A stretch of 64,000 nucleotides of DNA, taken from Mycolicibacterium malmesburyense. Lineage in GTDB: Bacteria > Actinomycetota > Actinomycetes > Mycobacteriales > Mycobacteriaceae. The position numbers were made by a program, and so were the translations under genes. Positions 29,104-40,375 of the stretch are shown here, in pieces; the stretch's first letter is position 1; each line of letters opens with the position of its first letter. Below the pieces are notes generated by a model, which was given only the letters and a program-made list of their open reading frames with translations, was not told the DNA's origin and did not search any database. The stretch covers positions 1 to 64,000 of the forward strand of contig NZ_CVTB01000111.1 of assembly GCF_001050015.1 (NCBI RefSeq), written 5' to 3'.

Positions 29104-30420
29104 CTACGCGCCGGGAGGAATCAGTCGCGTCGGCACCGCCGGCTCGCCGCGGGAGAGTTTCAATCCGTCCCACGGCAGGCTCGTCAGGCCGACCCGGACC
29201 CGCTCGCGGGCCGCGTCCAGGGACGTCTCGCCGACCGGTTCGCCGTGCTGCACCAGCGGAACCGTCAGCGGTCGCGCGGTGAGCCCGTCGGGCTCGGCGG
29301 GCGCGCGGCCGTAGGGGTGGACGACCTCCTCGACGATGGTGCCGGTGGGCTTGGCCAGCCGCAGCGCCTGCTTGCGCCCGCCGTGCGACTGTTTGTGGCT
29401 GCTGCGCTTCTCCACGGCAAAGCCGTCCACCTCGGCCAACTTGTAGACCATCCCGGCGGTCGGTGCGCCGGAACCGGTGACGAGCGAGGTGCCGACGCCG
29501 TAGATGTCGACCGGTTCGGCACGCAGCGCGGCGATCGCGAACTCGTCGAGATCGCCCGACACCACGATCCGTGTCCTGGTGGCGCCGAGGCGGTCGAGTT
29601 GCGCGCGGACTTGGCCCGCGAGCACCCCGAGGTCACCGGAATCGATGCGCACCGCACCGAGTTCGGGACCGGCGACCTCGACGGCGGTCGCGACTCCGGC
29701 GGTGATGTCGTACGTGTCCACGAGCAGCGTCGTGCCCACACCGAGCGCCTCGACCTGCGCCCGGAACGCGGCGCGCTCGTCGGGGCCGTCGGGGGTGGTG
29801 TGCAGCAGAGTGAACGCGTGCGCGCTGGTGCCCAGGGCCGGGACGCCGTAGTCGCGCTGGGCCTGCAGGTTGGACGATCCGGTGAAGCCTGCGAGGTAGG
29901 CGGCGCGGGCGGCGGCGACGGCGGCCTGTTCGTGGGTGCGCCGCGAGCCCATCTCGATCAGGGGTCGCCCCTGTGCCGCGCTGACCATCCGGGCGGCGGC
30001 GGATGCGATCGCGGTGTCGTGGTTGAAGATCGACAACGCCAGGGTTTCGAGCACGACACATTCGCCGAACGTTCCGTGTACCGACAGCACCGGTGAGCCG
30101 GGGAAGTAGAGCTCGCCCTCGGCGTAGCCGTCGATGTCGCCGCGGAAGCGGTAGTCGGCGAGATACGCGAGCGTCGTCTCGTCGAGGAAGTCCTCGAGCG
30201 CCGCGAGCGCCGCGTCGTCGAATTCGAACTGCGCCAAAGCATCCACAAAACGTGCGGTGCCCGCCACCACCCCGTAGCGGCGCCCTTCGGGCAGCCGCCG
30301 GGCGAAGAGTTCGAAGGTGGTGCGTCGGTGCGCGGTGCCGTCGCGCAGCGCGGCCGCGAGCATCGTCAGCTCATACTTGTCGGTGAGCAGGGCCGGGGAT
30401 GCGGCGGTCACAGGTGTCAC
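29104..30420 (-). CDS. pncB: Nicotinate phosphoribosyltransferase
   Basis: PncB makes nicotinate mononucleotide from nicotinate, PRPP and ATP in NAD salvage. The 438-residue product has TDKYELTM at the N-terminus, the catalytic histidine segment [11 protein letters not shown] and the phosphoribosyl-binding IDSGDLG and GVGTSLVT. It corresponds to Rv1330c. The GTG start lies 46 bases from the divergent clpS. Its TAG stop overlaps the ribosome site of dinG. Confidence 0.95.
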   Translation of the reverse strand: MTPVTAASPALLTDKYELTMLAAALRDGTAHRRTTFELFARRLPEGRRYGVVAGTARFVDALAQFEFDDAALAALEDFLDETTLAYLADYRFRGDIDGYAEGELYFPGSPVLSVHGTFGECVVLETLALSIFNHDTAIASAAARMVSAAQGRPLIEMGSRRTHEQAAVAAARAAYLAGFTGSSNLQAQRDYGVPALGTSAHAFTLLHTTPDGPDERAAFRAQVEALGVGTTLLVDTYDITAGVATAVEVAGPELGAVRIDSGDLGVLAGQVRAQLDRLGATRTRIVVSGDLDEFAIAALRAEPVDIYGVGTSLVTGSGAPTAGMVYKLAEVDGFAVEKRSSHKQSHGGRKQALRLAKPTGTIVEEVVHPYGRAPAEPDGLTARPLTVPLVQHGEPVGETSLDAARERVRVGLTSLPWDGLKLSRGEPAVPTRLIPPGA

Positions 30421-30453
30421 CGTAGTAGTTCGAAGCGCCGGTTATGCGTTGGC

Positions 30454-30459
30454 TATCCT
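30454..30459 (+). promoter_or_regulatory. Likely -10 box of a leaderless clpS transcript
   Basis: TATCCT ends seven bases before the clpS ATG and no ribosome-binding sequence is present, the pattern of a leaderless mycobacterial gene. The 46-base gap to pncB also must hold the pncB promoter. Confidence 0.5.
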
Positions 30460-30466
30460 GAACTAC

Positions 30467-30781
30467 ATGGTTACGCCGGCGAAGGCTCGACCGGACACTC
30501 GCGAAGAGCGGGACGTCAAGTCCGTCTCGACTGAAGACGCCGCCGCCGACACCCCCTGGGTGACCATCGTGTGGGACGACCCGGTGAACCTGATGACCTA
30601 CGTGACCTACGTCTTCCAGAAGCTGTTCGGCTACCCCGAGGCGCATGCGACCAAGTTGATGCTCCAAGTGCACAACGAGGGCAAGGCGGTCGTCACGGCG
30701 GGCAGCCGCGAGGCGATGGAGATCGACGTGTCCAAGCTCCACGCCGCCGGGCTGTGGGCGACCATGCAGCAGGACCGCTGA
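30467..30781 (+). CDS. clpS: ATP-dependent Clp protease adaptor ClpS
   Basis: ClpS binds N-degron substrates and hands them to ClpC/ClpP. The 104-residue protein has the core [19 protein letters not shown] and [16 protein letters not shown]; the N-terminal 25 residues are the flexible tail that enters the chaperone. The position and neighbours match Rv1331. The next gene (DUF2017) starts eight bases after the stop, a conserved pairing. Confidence 0.96.
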   Translation: MVTPAKARPDTREERDVKSVSTEDAAADTPWVTIVWDDPVNLMTYVTYVFQKLFGYPEAHATKLMLQVHNEGKAVVTAGSREAMEIDVSKLHAAGLWATMQQDR

Positions 30782-30788
30782 CAGACAC

Positions 30789-31373
30789 GTGCGTAAGTGG
30801 AAGCGGGTGGAGACTGCCGACGGCGCACGTTTCCGTTCGTCGATCGCGCCGCACGAGGCGGCACTTCTGCGCAGCCTCGCCACCTCGGTGGTGGGCATGC
30901 TCGACGAGCGCGAATCATCCGCGCCCGCAGACGAACTCGAAACGATCACCGGTATGCGCACGGGCAACTCGACGCCGCCCGACGACGACACGATGAAGCG
31001 GCTGCTACCGGACTTCTACCGGCCGCAGAGCGAGCATCCGGCCGGCTCCAACGCCGCGGAGAGCCTCAACAGCGCACTGCGCAGCCTGCACGAGCCGGAC
31101 ATCATCGACGCGAAACGCCAAGCGGCACAGACGGTTCTGGACACCATGCCGCCTCAGGGCGGCAGGTTCGAGTTGACCGAGGACGACGCGCACGCCTGGG
31201 CCGCGGCGGTCAACGACATGCGCTTGGCGCTGGGCACCATGCTCGCGATCGCACCGGACGGGCCCGACGAACTGCCGCACGACCATCCGATGGCCGGGCA
31301 CCTCGACGTCTATCAGTGGCTGACCGTGCTGCAGGAGTATCTGGTGTTGGGTCTGATGGGTAAGTCGAGATGA
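30789..31373 (+). CDS. DUF2017 protein, ClpS partner gene
   Basis: The 194-residue product is helical, begins MRKWKRVE and contains EAALLRSLATSVVGMLDE and HPMAGHLDVYQWLTVLQE. It belongs to DUF2017, whose gene follows clpS in actinobacteria (Rv1332). Function is unknown; the linkage suggests a role in Clp-dependent proteolysis. The GTG start is eight bases downstream of clpS, and its stop overlaps the ATG of the next gene. Confidence 0.88.
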   Translation: MRKWKRVETADGARFRSSIAPHEAALLRSLATSVVGMLDERESSAPADELETITGMRTGNSTPPDDDTMKRLLPDFYRPQSEHPAGSNAAESLNSALRSLHEPDIIDAKRQAAQTVLDTMPPQGGRFELTEDDAHAWAAAVNDMRLALGTMLAIAPDGPDELPHDHPMAGHLDVYQWLTVLQEYLVLGLMGKSR

Positions 31374-32389
31374 GCTCGATCACCGATGTGGCGGGCATCC
31401 GGGTGGGACAACACCATCGACTCGACCCGGACGTGACGCTCGGTTCGGGTTGGGCCAGCGGTACCACGGTCGTGCTGACGCCTCCAGGGACCGTCGGCGG
31501 CGTCGACGCACGGGGAGGGGCGCCCGGCACCCGCGAGACCGATCTGCTCGACCCGATCAACTCCGTTCAGCACGTCGACGCCGTCGTGCTGAGCGGGGGC
31601 AGCGCGTACGGCCTGGCGACCGCCGACGGTGTGATGCGCTGGCTCGAGGAACAGGGCCGCGGCGTCGCCCTCGACGGCGGCGTGGTGCCGATCGTGCCCG
31701 CGGCAGTCGTGTTCGACCTCCCGGTCGGCGGGTGGCAGTGCAGGCCGACCGCGGAGTTCGGGTACGCCGCGGCCGCCGACGCCGGAACCGAGGTGGCCCT
31801 CGGCACGGTGGGCGCGGGCACCGGTGCGCGGGTGGGTGTGCTCAAGGGCGGCGTGGGCACCGCGTCGACGGTTCTCGAGTGCGGTGCGACGGTCGGGGCC
31901 ATCGTGGTGGTGAACGCCGCGGGCGATGCCGTCGACCCCGCGACCGGCCTGCCGTGGCTGGCGTACCAGATCGAGGAGTTCGGGCTGGTTCCCCCGCCCG
32001 CCGAGCAGATCGCGGCCTACGCCGCCCGGCACCAGGAGTACAGCCCGCTCAACACGACCATCGCGGTGGTCGCCACCGACGCCGTCCTGAGTCCGGCGGG
32101 CTGCCGGCGGGTCGCCGTCGCCGCACACGACGGGTTGGCGCGCACCATCCGGCCGTGTCACACGCCGCACGACGGCGATACGGTGTTCGCGCTGGCCACC
32201 GGCGCGGTGGAGGTGCCCCCCGATCCCACGACCCCGGCGTCGATGTCGCCGGAGGTGCCCCTGATCACCCAGGTGGGCGCCGCCGCCGCGGACTGTCTGG
32301 CCCGCGCCGTGATGGTCGGCGTGCTGGCCGCGGATTCGGTCGCCGGAATACCCACGTACCGGGACCTGTTGCCCGGAGCGTTCGAGTAA
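31370..32389 (+). CDS. P1-family (DmpA-like) peptidase/hydrolase
   Basis: The 339-residue protein has the P1 family pattern: VGQHHRLD and TVVLTP near the start, SGGSAYGL near residue 80, and GTGARVG...KGGVGTAS near residue 160, where the family self-cleaves to expose an N-terminal nucleophile. Members process beta- or D-amino peptides. It matches Rv1333. ATGA overlap with the DUF2017 gene shows coupling. A long stem-loop directly after it separates it from the mec-cysO-cysM group. Confidence 0.88.
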   Translation: MSSITDVAGIRVGQHHRLDPDVTLGSGWASGTTVVLTPPGTVGGVDARGGAPGTRETDLLDPINSVQHVDAVVLSGGSAYGLATADGVMRWLEEQGRGVALDGGVVPIVPAAVVFDLPVGGWQCRPTAEFGYAAAADAGTEVALGTVGAGTGARVGVLKGGVGTASTVLECGATVGAIVVVNAAGDAVDPATGLPWLAYQIEEFGLVPPPAEQIAAYAARHQEYSPLNTTIAVVATDAVLSPAGCRRVAVAAHDGLARTIRPCHTPHDGDTVFALATGAVEVPPDPTTPASMSPEVPLITQVGAAAADCLARAVMVGVLAADSVAGIPTYRDLLPGAFE

Positions 32390-32393
32390 ATCG

Positions 32394-32450
32394 CGAAACT
32401 GCATTCCAGCAGCCGTTTACTCGATCTTTCGCTGCTGGAATACAGTTTCG
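32394..32450. repeat. Palindromic stem-loop upstream of mec
   Basis: Two 20-base arms (32394-32413 and 32431-32450) differ at one position and enclose a 17-base loop. The arm core is ACTGCATTCCAGCAGC. It starts four bases after the peptidase stop and ends 19 bases before the mec start. It has no T-tract, so it may be a factor-dependent terminator, an mRNA processing site or a dispersed palindromic repeat. Confidence 0.7.
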
Positions 32451-32469
32451 TGCAGAAAGGGGTAGTGCT

Positions 32470-34829
<2,360 letters not shown>

Positions 34830-34833
<4 letters not shown>

Positions 34834-35663
34834 CGCCGGCAGTGTCTGCGGACGCACCCGTAGGGATCTTCGACTCGGGCGTCGGCGGCCTCACGGTCGC
34901 CCGCGCGATCATCGACCAGCTGCCCGACGAGAACATCGTCTACGTCGGCGACACCGCCAACGGACCGTACGGACCGCTGACCATTCCCCAAGTCCGCGCC
35001 CATGCGCTCGCGGTCGGAGACGATCTCGTCTCACGCGGGATCAAGGCGCTCGTGATCGCCTGCAACACCGCGTCGTCGGCCTGCCTGCGTGACGCCCGGG
35101 AACGCTACGCCCCGGTGCCCGTCGTCGAGGTGATCCTGCCCGCGGTGCGCCGCGCCGTCGCGACCACCCGCAACGGGCGCATCGGCGTCATCGGCACCGA
35201 GGCGACGATCGCCTCGGGCGCCTACCAAGACGCGTTCGCGGCGGCGCGCGACACCGAGGTGATCGGCGTGGCCTGCCCGCGGTTCGTCGACTTCGTCGAG
35301 CGCGGGGTGACCAGTGGGCGCCAGGTGCTGGGCCTGGCCGAGGGCTATCTGGAACCGCTTCAGCGCGCACAGGTCGACACGCTGGTGCTGGGCTGTACCC
35401 ACTATCCGATGCTGTCGGGGCTGATCCAGTTGGCGATGGGCGACAACGTCACGTTGGTGTCGAGCGCCGAGGAGACGGCCAAGGACTTGCTGCGGGTGCT
35501 CACCGAACTCGATTTGCTGCGTCCACACGACGGTCCCCCGGCGCGGCGGGTCTTCGAGGCGACGGGCGATCCGGACGCCTTCACCGCGCTGGCGGCGCGG
35601 TTCCTCGGGCCGACGCTCGACGGTGTTCGACCTGTTCAACGTCACGTCAGCGCGCCAAGATGA
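34830..35663 (+). CDS. murI: Glutamate racemase
   Basis: MurI supplies D-glutamate for peptidoglycan. The 277-residue product has [12 protein letters not shown] and the two catalytic cysteines C78 (IACNTAS) and C189 (GCTHYPM). The GTG overlaps the rhomboid stop (GTGA); a second GTG four codons later is possible. Order matches Rv1338. It is essential in relatives. Confidence 0.95.
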
Positions 35664-35721
35664 TTTCGGTCGCTCAAACCGGCCATGTTTTCGTCACAGG
35701 CGGATCGGGCATGGCAAGCTA

Positions 35722-36498
35722 GTGAATGTGCGAATCACCGTACTCGGTTGCTCCGGCAGTGTTGTCGGGCCTGATTCGCCAGCGTCCGGATATCTAGTCA
35801 CCGCACCCGATACCCCGCCGTTGGTGCTCGATTTCGGCGGTGGAGTGCTCGGTGCGCTGCAGCGTCACGCCGATCCCAACGACGTCCACGTGTTGTTGTC
35901 ACACCTGCACGCCGACCACTGCCTCGATCTGCCGGGCTTGTTCGTGTGGCGGCGCTATCACCCGTCGCCGGCACAGGAGCGCGGGATCATGTACGGCCCC
36001 GCCAACACCTGGGCGCGGCTCGGCGCGGCGTCCTCGCCCGAAGGCGGCGAGGTCGACGACTTCTCCGACGTCTTCGAGATCCGCCACTGGGTCGACGACG
36101 AGGCGGTCACCATCGGCTCGCTGAGCGTGACGCCGAAGCTCGTTTGCCACCCGACCGAGTCCTACGGCATGCGCATCACCGATCAGGACGGCGCGACGCT
36201 CGTCTACAGCGGCGACACCGGCTACTGCGACGCCCTCATCGACCTTGCCCGGGGCGCCGACGTGTTCCTGTGCGAGGCGTCGTGGACGCATTCCCCGGAT
36301 CGCCCACCGAGGCTGCATCTGTCCGGTACCGAAGCCGGCCGGGCCGCGGCCGAGGCCGGGGTCGGCGAACTCCTGCTGACCCACATTCCGCCGTGGACGT
36401 CGCGCGAGGACGTCATCAGCGAGGCCAAGGCCGAGTTCGACGGTCCGGTGCACGCGGTGGTGTGCAACGAGACCTTCGACGTCGTGCGCGCGGCCTAG
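35722..36498 (+). CDS. Atypical class II cAMP phosphodiesterase, metallo-beta-lactamase fold
   Basis: The 258-residue enzyme resembles Rv1339, described as an atypical class II cyclic nucleotide phosphodiesterase that lowers cAMP. Metal-binding HLHADH sits at residues 61-66, YSGDTGYCD near 160 and LLLTHIPPW near 216. I chose the GTG at 35722, giving MNVRITVLGCSGS; a GTG two codons later is equally possible. A cAMP-degrading gene in the same window as two membrane cyclases is notable. It precedes rph. Confidence 0.9.
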   Translation: MNVRITVLGCSGSVVGPDSPASGYLVTAPDTPPLVLDFGGGVLGALQRHADPNDVHVLLSHLHADHCLDLPGLFVWRRYHPSPAQERGIMYGPANTWARLGAASSPEGGEVDDFSDVFEIRHWVDDEAVTIGSLSVTPKLVCHPTESYGMRITDQDGATLVYSGDTGYCDALIDLARGADVFLCEASWTHSPDRPPRLHLSGTEAGRAAAEAGVGELLLTHIPPWTSREDVISEAKAEFDGPVHAVVCNETFDVVRAA

Positions 36499-36503
36499 GC
36501 CAC

Positions 36504-36536
36504 TTGACAGATGGGGTCAGAGCCGACCGATAGGGT
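36504..36536 (+). promoter_or_regulatory. Possible leaderless rph promoter
   Basis: TTGACA at 36504-36509 is a perfect -35 hexamer, and TAGGGT at 36531-36536 ends six bases before the rph GTG. The 21-base spacer is long, so the -10 box is the stronger half. No ribosome site precedes the GTG. Confidence 0.45.
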
Positions 36537-36542
36537 TGGCTC

Positions 36543-37325
36543 GTGTCCCGAAGAGAAGACGGCCGGCTTGACGACGAGCTGAGGCCGGTTCGCATCACCC
36601 GCGGTTTCACGACCCATCCCGCCGGTTCCGTGCTGGTGGAATTCGGCGAGACGCGCGTCATGTGCACGGCGAGTGTCACCGAGGGGGTGCCGCGCTGGCG
36701 CAAGGGTTCCGGAAAGGGTTGGCTCACGGCGGAGTACGCGATGCTGCCCGCCGCAACGCACGACCGGTCCGACCGCGAGTCCGTCAAGGGCCGTGTCGGT
36801 GGGCGCACCCAGGAGATCAGCCGGCTGGTCGGTAGGTCGTTGCGCGCGTGCATCGACCTCGCGGCGCTGGGCGAGAACACGATCGCGATCGACTGCGACG
36901 TGCTGCAGGCCGACGGGGGCACCAGAACCGCCGCGATCACCGGCGCCTACGTCGCGCTGGCCGATGCGGTGACGTACTTGTCGGCGGGGGGCAAGCTGTC
37001 CGACCCGCGGCCGCTGTCGTGCGCGATCGCCGCCGTCAGCGTCGGTGTGGTCGACGGACGCATCCGCGTCGACCTGCCCTACACCGAGGACTCGCGCGCC
37101 GAGGTGGACATGAACGTCGTCGCCACCGACACCGGCACGCTGGTCGAGATCCAGGGCACCGGCGAGGGCGCGACGTTCCCGCGCTCCACGCTGGACAAGA
37201 TGCTCGACGCGGCGATGGTCGCGTGCGAGCAGATCTTCGAAATCCAGCGCCAGGCTTTGGAGTTGCCGTATCCCGGCGTGTTGCCGGAGCCGAAAGAGCC
37301 GCCGAAGAAGGCGTTCGGAAGCTGA
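36543..37325 (+). CDS. rph: Ribonuclease PH
   Basis: RNase PH trims tRNA 3' ends by phosphorolysis. The 260-residue protein shows RPVRITRGF, the phosphate-binding [16 protein letters not shown] and [15 protein letters not shown], all typical. The GTG start appears leaderless. Its stop overlaps the likely CTG start of rdgB, the same pairing as Rv1340-Rv1341. Confidence 0.95.
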   Translation: MSRREDGRLDDELRPVRITRGFTTHPAGSVLVEFGETRVMCTASVTEGVPRWRKGSGKGWLTAEYAMLPAATHDRSDRESVKGRVGGRTQEISRLVGRSLRACIDLAALGENTIAIDCDVLQADGGTRTAAITGAYVALADAVTYLSAGGKLSDPRPLSCAIAAVSVGVVDGRIRVDLPYTEDSRAEVDMNVVATDTGTLVEIQGTGEGATFPRSTLDKMLDAAMVACEQIFEIQRQALELPYPGVLPEPKEPPKKAFGS

Positions 37326-37930
37326 CCGAGCTGCTGGTGGCCAGCCGCAACCCGAAGAAGCTGGCGGAGTTGCGCCGCGTGCTGGAGGCGGCGGGTGTGT
37401 CGGGGCTGACGCTGCTCTCGCTCGACGATGTGCCCGCGTTCGACGAGGCCCCAGAGACCGGCGCGACGTTCGAGGAGAATGCGTCGGCCAAGGCGCGCGA
37501 CGCGTTCCGGGCGACGGGCCTGGCGACGGTGGCCGACGACTCGGGGTTGGAAGTCGCCGCGCTGAACGGGATGCCCGGCGTGCTCTCCGCTCGCTGGGCG
37601 GGCAGCCACGGCGACGACGCCGCAAACACCTCGCTGCTGTTGGCGCAGCTGGCCGATGTGCCCGACGACCGGCGCGGCGCGGCGTTCGTCTCGGCGTGCG
37701 CGCTGGTGCACGACGGCGGCGAGGTCGTCGTGCGGGGGGAGTGGCCGGGCAGCATCGTCCGCGCGCCGAGGGGAGACGGCGGCTTCGGCTACGACCCCGT
37801 GTTCCTGCCCGACGGGTCGACGCGAACGGCCGCCGAACTCGACCCCGCGGAGAAGGACGCGGCGTCGCACCGGGGGCGGGCCCTGACGGCGCTGCTGCCG
37901 GCGTTGCGCGTGCTGGCGGCGCGACCGTGA
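37322..37930 (+). CDS. rdgB: XTP/dITP diphosphatase (RdgB/HAM1)
   Basis: RdgB removes dITP, XTP and dUTP-like damaged nucleotides. The product has the nucleotide motif [11 protein letters not shown], the catalytic [18 protein letters not shown] and [11 protein letters not shown]. No ATG or GTG lies where the family starts: the expected N-terminus [10 protein letters not shown] begins with CTG at 37322, overlapping the rph stop as CTGA. The first normal start, GTG 37337, would remove five residues of the first beta-strand. I use the CTG, giving 202 residues. Confidence 0.9.
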   Translation: MTELLVASRNPKKLAELRRVLEAAGVSGLTLLSLDDVPAFDEAPETGATFEENASAKARDAFRATGLATVADDSGLEVAALNGMPGVLSARWAGSHGDDAANTSLLLAQLADVPDDRRGAAFVSACALVHDGGEVVVRGEWPGSIVRAPRGDGGFGYDPVFLPDGSTRTAAELDPAEKDAASHRGRALTALLPALRVLAARP

Positions 37931-37931
37931 G

Positions 37932-37968
37932 CTTGTGGGCGAGATCCGTCGGAGATCTCGGTCACAAG
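37932..37968 (+). terminator. Stem-loop terminator after rdgB
   Basis: CTTGTG pairs with CACAAG and CGAGATC with GATCTCG, separated by small mismatched bulges and a short loop. It begins two bases after the rdgB stop and is followed within 25 bases by a T-rich stretch (AATTTTGT). Confidence 0.7.
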
Positions 37969-38023
37969 TTCACGTTCGGCACGCAAATTTTGTATAGCTC
38001 AACTAAGCGGTAGCATCCCCGGG

Positions 38024-39499
38024 GTGCGCCGCTCCTCCGTCCAATCCGAAGTCGGCAGGACGCGGCACCCGGCGATCGTCGTGGCGGTGCTCGCCGCCGC
38101 GGGCATCAGCGTGTCGCTGATGCAGACGCTGGTCATCCCGCTCATTCCCGAACTGCCCACGCTGTTGAACACCAGCGCATCCAACGCGTCGTGGGTGATC
38201 ACCGCGACACTGCTGACGGCGGCCGTGGCCACGCCGATGTTCGGCCGGCTCGGCGACATGTACGGGCCGAAGCCCATCCTGATCATCTGCGCGGTGCTGC
38301 TGACCGCGGGATCGTTGATCGCGGCGACGACGACCACTCTGCTGCCGGTGATCGTGGGTCGCGGGCTGCAGGGCTTCGGGATGCCGATCATCCCGCTGGG
38401 CATCAGCGTGATGCGCGCCTCGGTGCCGGCGCACCGGGTCGGCACCGCGATGGGACTGATGAGCGCGTCGTTGGGTGTCGGTGGTGCGCTTGGGCTTCCG
38501 CTGTCGGCGATCATCGCCGATCGCTTCGACTGGCACGCGCTGTTCTGGTTCGGCGCCGCGCTCGGGGTGGTGGCTGCGGTGTCGTTCGCCGCGTTGGTGC
38601 CGCACCTTCCGTCGGTCTCCGCCGACCGCTTCGATGCGCTGGGCGCGATCGGTCTGGCGGGCGGGCTCGTCACATTGCTGCTGGGCATCTCCAAGGGCGG
38701 GAGTTGGGGCTGGACGAGCGCTGTCACCGTGACGATGTTCGCCGCGTCGCTGGTGATCTTCACGCTGTTCGCGCTGTGGCAGTTCCGGACGACCGCGCCC
38801 ATCGTCGACCTGCGGACCACGCTGAAGCGCCCGGTGCTGACGACGAATCTGGCGTCGATCGCGGTGGGTTTCTCGTTGTTCGCGATGTCGTTGATCGCAC
38901 CGCAGATTCTCGAATTGCCGGCGGGCCTGGACTACGGGCTCGGCCAGTCGATGCTGCAGACCGGTTTGTGGATGGCGCCGGGGGGATTGGCGATGATGCT
39001 GTCGTCTCCGGTGGCCGCGCGGATCGCCGGGGTGCACGGTCCGCGGTTCACGCTGTTCGTCGGGTCCACGGTGGTGGCCGTCGGCTATCTGTCGGGTCTG
39101 CTGCTGATGAACAGCGCGTGGCAGCTGTGCGTGTTCAACGTGATGGTCAGCGTCGGTGTCGGTTTCGCGTTCTCATCGTTGCCCGCGTTGATCAACGCGG
39201 CGGTGCCGGTGTCGGAAACCGCGGCCGCCAACGGGATCAACGCCCTGGCGCGGTCGTTGGGCACGTCGATCTCCAGCGCGGTGATCGGTGCGGTGCTGAC
39301 GGTGATGACCACGACGGTCGCCGGGCAGCAGGTGCCGTCGCTGGCCGGCCTGCGCGTCGCGCTGGTGATCGCGGCGGGTGCGGCCGTCGTCGCCGCGCTC
39401 ACAGCGCTGGCGATTCCGAAGGCCATCGTGAATAAGGCCGGAGTGGAGCAGGAGTCAGAGCCTGATCTGGCGCTGACTACAGACCGAAGCGGTCCTTGA
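38024..39499 (+). CDS. MFS multidrug-type exporter
   Basis: The 491-residue protein has about fourteen hydrophobic segments and the MFS signature GRLGDMYGPKP between helices 2 and 3, consistent with the DHA2 (drug:proton antiporter-2) group. Substrate unknown. It starts with a GTG; TAGCAT seven bases upstream is a possible -10 box. Its 3' end overlaps the convergent DUF3817 gene by 23 bases. It is inserted between the rdgB and Rv1342c equivalents. Confidence 0.88.
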   Translation: MRRSSVQSEVGRTRHPAIVVAVLAAAGISVSLMQTLVIPLIPELPTLLNTSASNASWVITATLLTAAVATPMFGRLGDMYGPKPILIICAVLLTAGSLIAATTTTLLPVIVGRGLQGFGMPIIPLGISVMRASVPAHRVGTAMGLMSASLGVGGALGLPLSAIIADRFDWHALFWFGAALGVVAAVSFAALVPHLPSVSADRFDALGAIGLAGGLVTLLLGISKGGSWGWTSAVTVTMFAASLVIFTLFALWQFRTTAPIVDLRTTLKRPVLTTNLASIAVGFSLFAMSLIAPQILELPAGLDYGLGQSMLQTGLWMAPGGLAMMLSSPVAARIAGVHGPRFTLFVGSTVVAVGYLSGLLLMNSAWQLCVFNVMVSVGVGFAFSSLPALINAAVPVSETAAANGINALARSLGTSISSAVIGAVLTVMTTTVAGQQVPSLAGLRVALVIAAGAAVVAALTALAIPKAIVNKAGVEQESEPDLALTTDRSGP

Positions 39500-39809
39500 T
39501 CTCCCGGGTCTGAACCTGCTCGACGATGATGCCGACGAGCGGAATGGTGCCGGCCAGCAGCACACCGATCGTCTTGCCGATCGGCCAGCGCACCTTGACC
39601 GCGAGGTTGGCGGTGAACAGCAGGTACACGAAGTACACCCAGCCGTGGACCACCGCGATCCAGTTCAGGCCCTCGACGTGGTAGACGTACTTCATCACCA
39701 TCTCGTAGCAGAGCGCGATGAGCCAGATGCCCGTCGTCCAGGCCAGCACCCGGTAACCCAGGAGCGCCTTGCGGACGTTTTCGGCGGAGGTGATCGACGG
39801 TTCGGTCAT
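39477..39809 (-). CDS. DUF3817 membrane protein
   Basis: The 110-residue protein has three hydrophobic segments and the family pattern (YRVLAWTTGIWLIALCYEM, VHGWVYFVYLLF, WPIGKTIGVLLAGTIP). It is the counterpart of Rv1342c and a distant paralogue of the protein at 15333. Its ATG overlaps the stop of the LprD-like gene by four bases. Function unknown. Confidence 0.88.
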   Translation of the reverse strand: MTEPSITSAENVRKALLGYRVLAWTTGIWLIALCYEMVMKYVYHVEGLNWIAVVHGWVYFVYLLFTANLAVKVRWPIGKTIGVLLAGTIPLVGIIVEQVQTREIKDRFGL

Positions 39810-40183
39810 GTGGCCGGATGTTCCTTGTCTTTCTTCGCGAGCTCGGCCAGGTAGGCGTTGTACTCGCGTAGTGCGGGGTCGTCGACGTCGTCGTCGAAGC
39901 GGGTTGTCGCTGAGGGCTTTTGGGGGAGCAGATCCTCGGGAATCTCGGTCTGGCCGCCTCTCGTGGGCTCGGGCGGTGCCTCCTCGTAGCGCACGAACTT
40001 GTAGTACGCGTACACGACGAACCCGGCGAACAGGGGCCACTGCATCGCGTAGCCGAGGTTCTGGAAGCTGCCCGAAGCCGACTCGAAACGAGTCCATTGC
40101 CACCACGCCAACGCCAGGCAGCCGACGGCGCCGACGATCATCAGGGCGATGAGCGCCGGCCTCCTACGCCGTGTAGTGGACAC
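39806..40183 (-). CDS. LprD-like membrane protein
   Basis: The 125-residue product has an Arg-rich start, one membrane segment (about residues 10-28, containing a cysteine in GAVGC that might act as a lipobox) and a second hydrophobic stretch (about 40-60), then a charged tail. By order it matches Rv1343c (lprD). The GTG at 40183 is preferred; an ATG twelve codons upstream lies right beside the tRNA gene. It is co-transcribed with the DUF3817 gene. Confidence 0.8.
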   Translation of the reverse strand: MSTTRRRRPALIALMIVGAVGCLALAWWQWTRFESASGSFQNLGYAMQWPLFAGFVVYAYYKFVRYEEAPPEPTRGGQTEIPEDLLPQKPSATTRFDDDVDDPALREYNAYLAELAKKDKEHPAT

Positions 40184-40219
40184 CTTCCAACGGTACCGCG
40201 ATACCCTTGGACCGCCCAT

Positions 40220-40301
40220 GCGCGAGTGGCGGAATGGAAGACGCGATGGTTTTAGGTGCCATTGTCCTGTGGACGTGGGGGTTCGAGTCCCCCCTCGCGC
40301 A
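40220..40301 (+). tRNA. tRNA-Leu (anticodon UAG)
   Basis: The acceptor arm pairs GCGCGAG (40220-40226) with CTCGCGC (40294-40300). The anticodon stem ATGGT/GCCAT holds the loop TTTAGGT, so the anticodon is TAG. A long variable arm and the T-arm GGGGGTTCGAGTCCCCC are typical of class II leucine tRNAs. CCA is not encoded. Confidence 0.95.
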
Positions 40302-40315
40302 CACACTTTCTGCGT

Positions 40316-40373
40316 CGATTTCTGCGGCAGGGTCGTGATCCGTTGATCTAGGGCGGCCCTGGGGCAGAAATCG
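40316..40373. repeat. Palindromic repeat, copy 1
   Basis: Two 17-base arms (40316-40332, 40357-40373) pair with two mismatches around a 24-base loop. The arm CGATTTCTGCGGCAGGG closely matches that of the hairpin at 44451. It lies between the tRNA and the stop of a convergent gene and may act as a bidirectional terminator. Confidence 0.75.
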
Positions 40374-40375
40374 CG

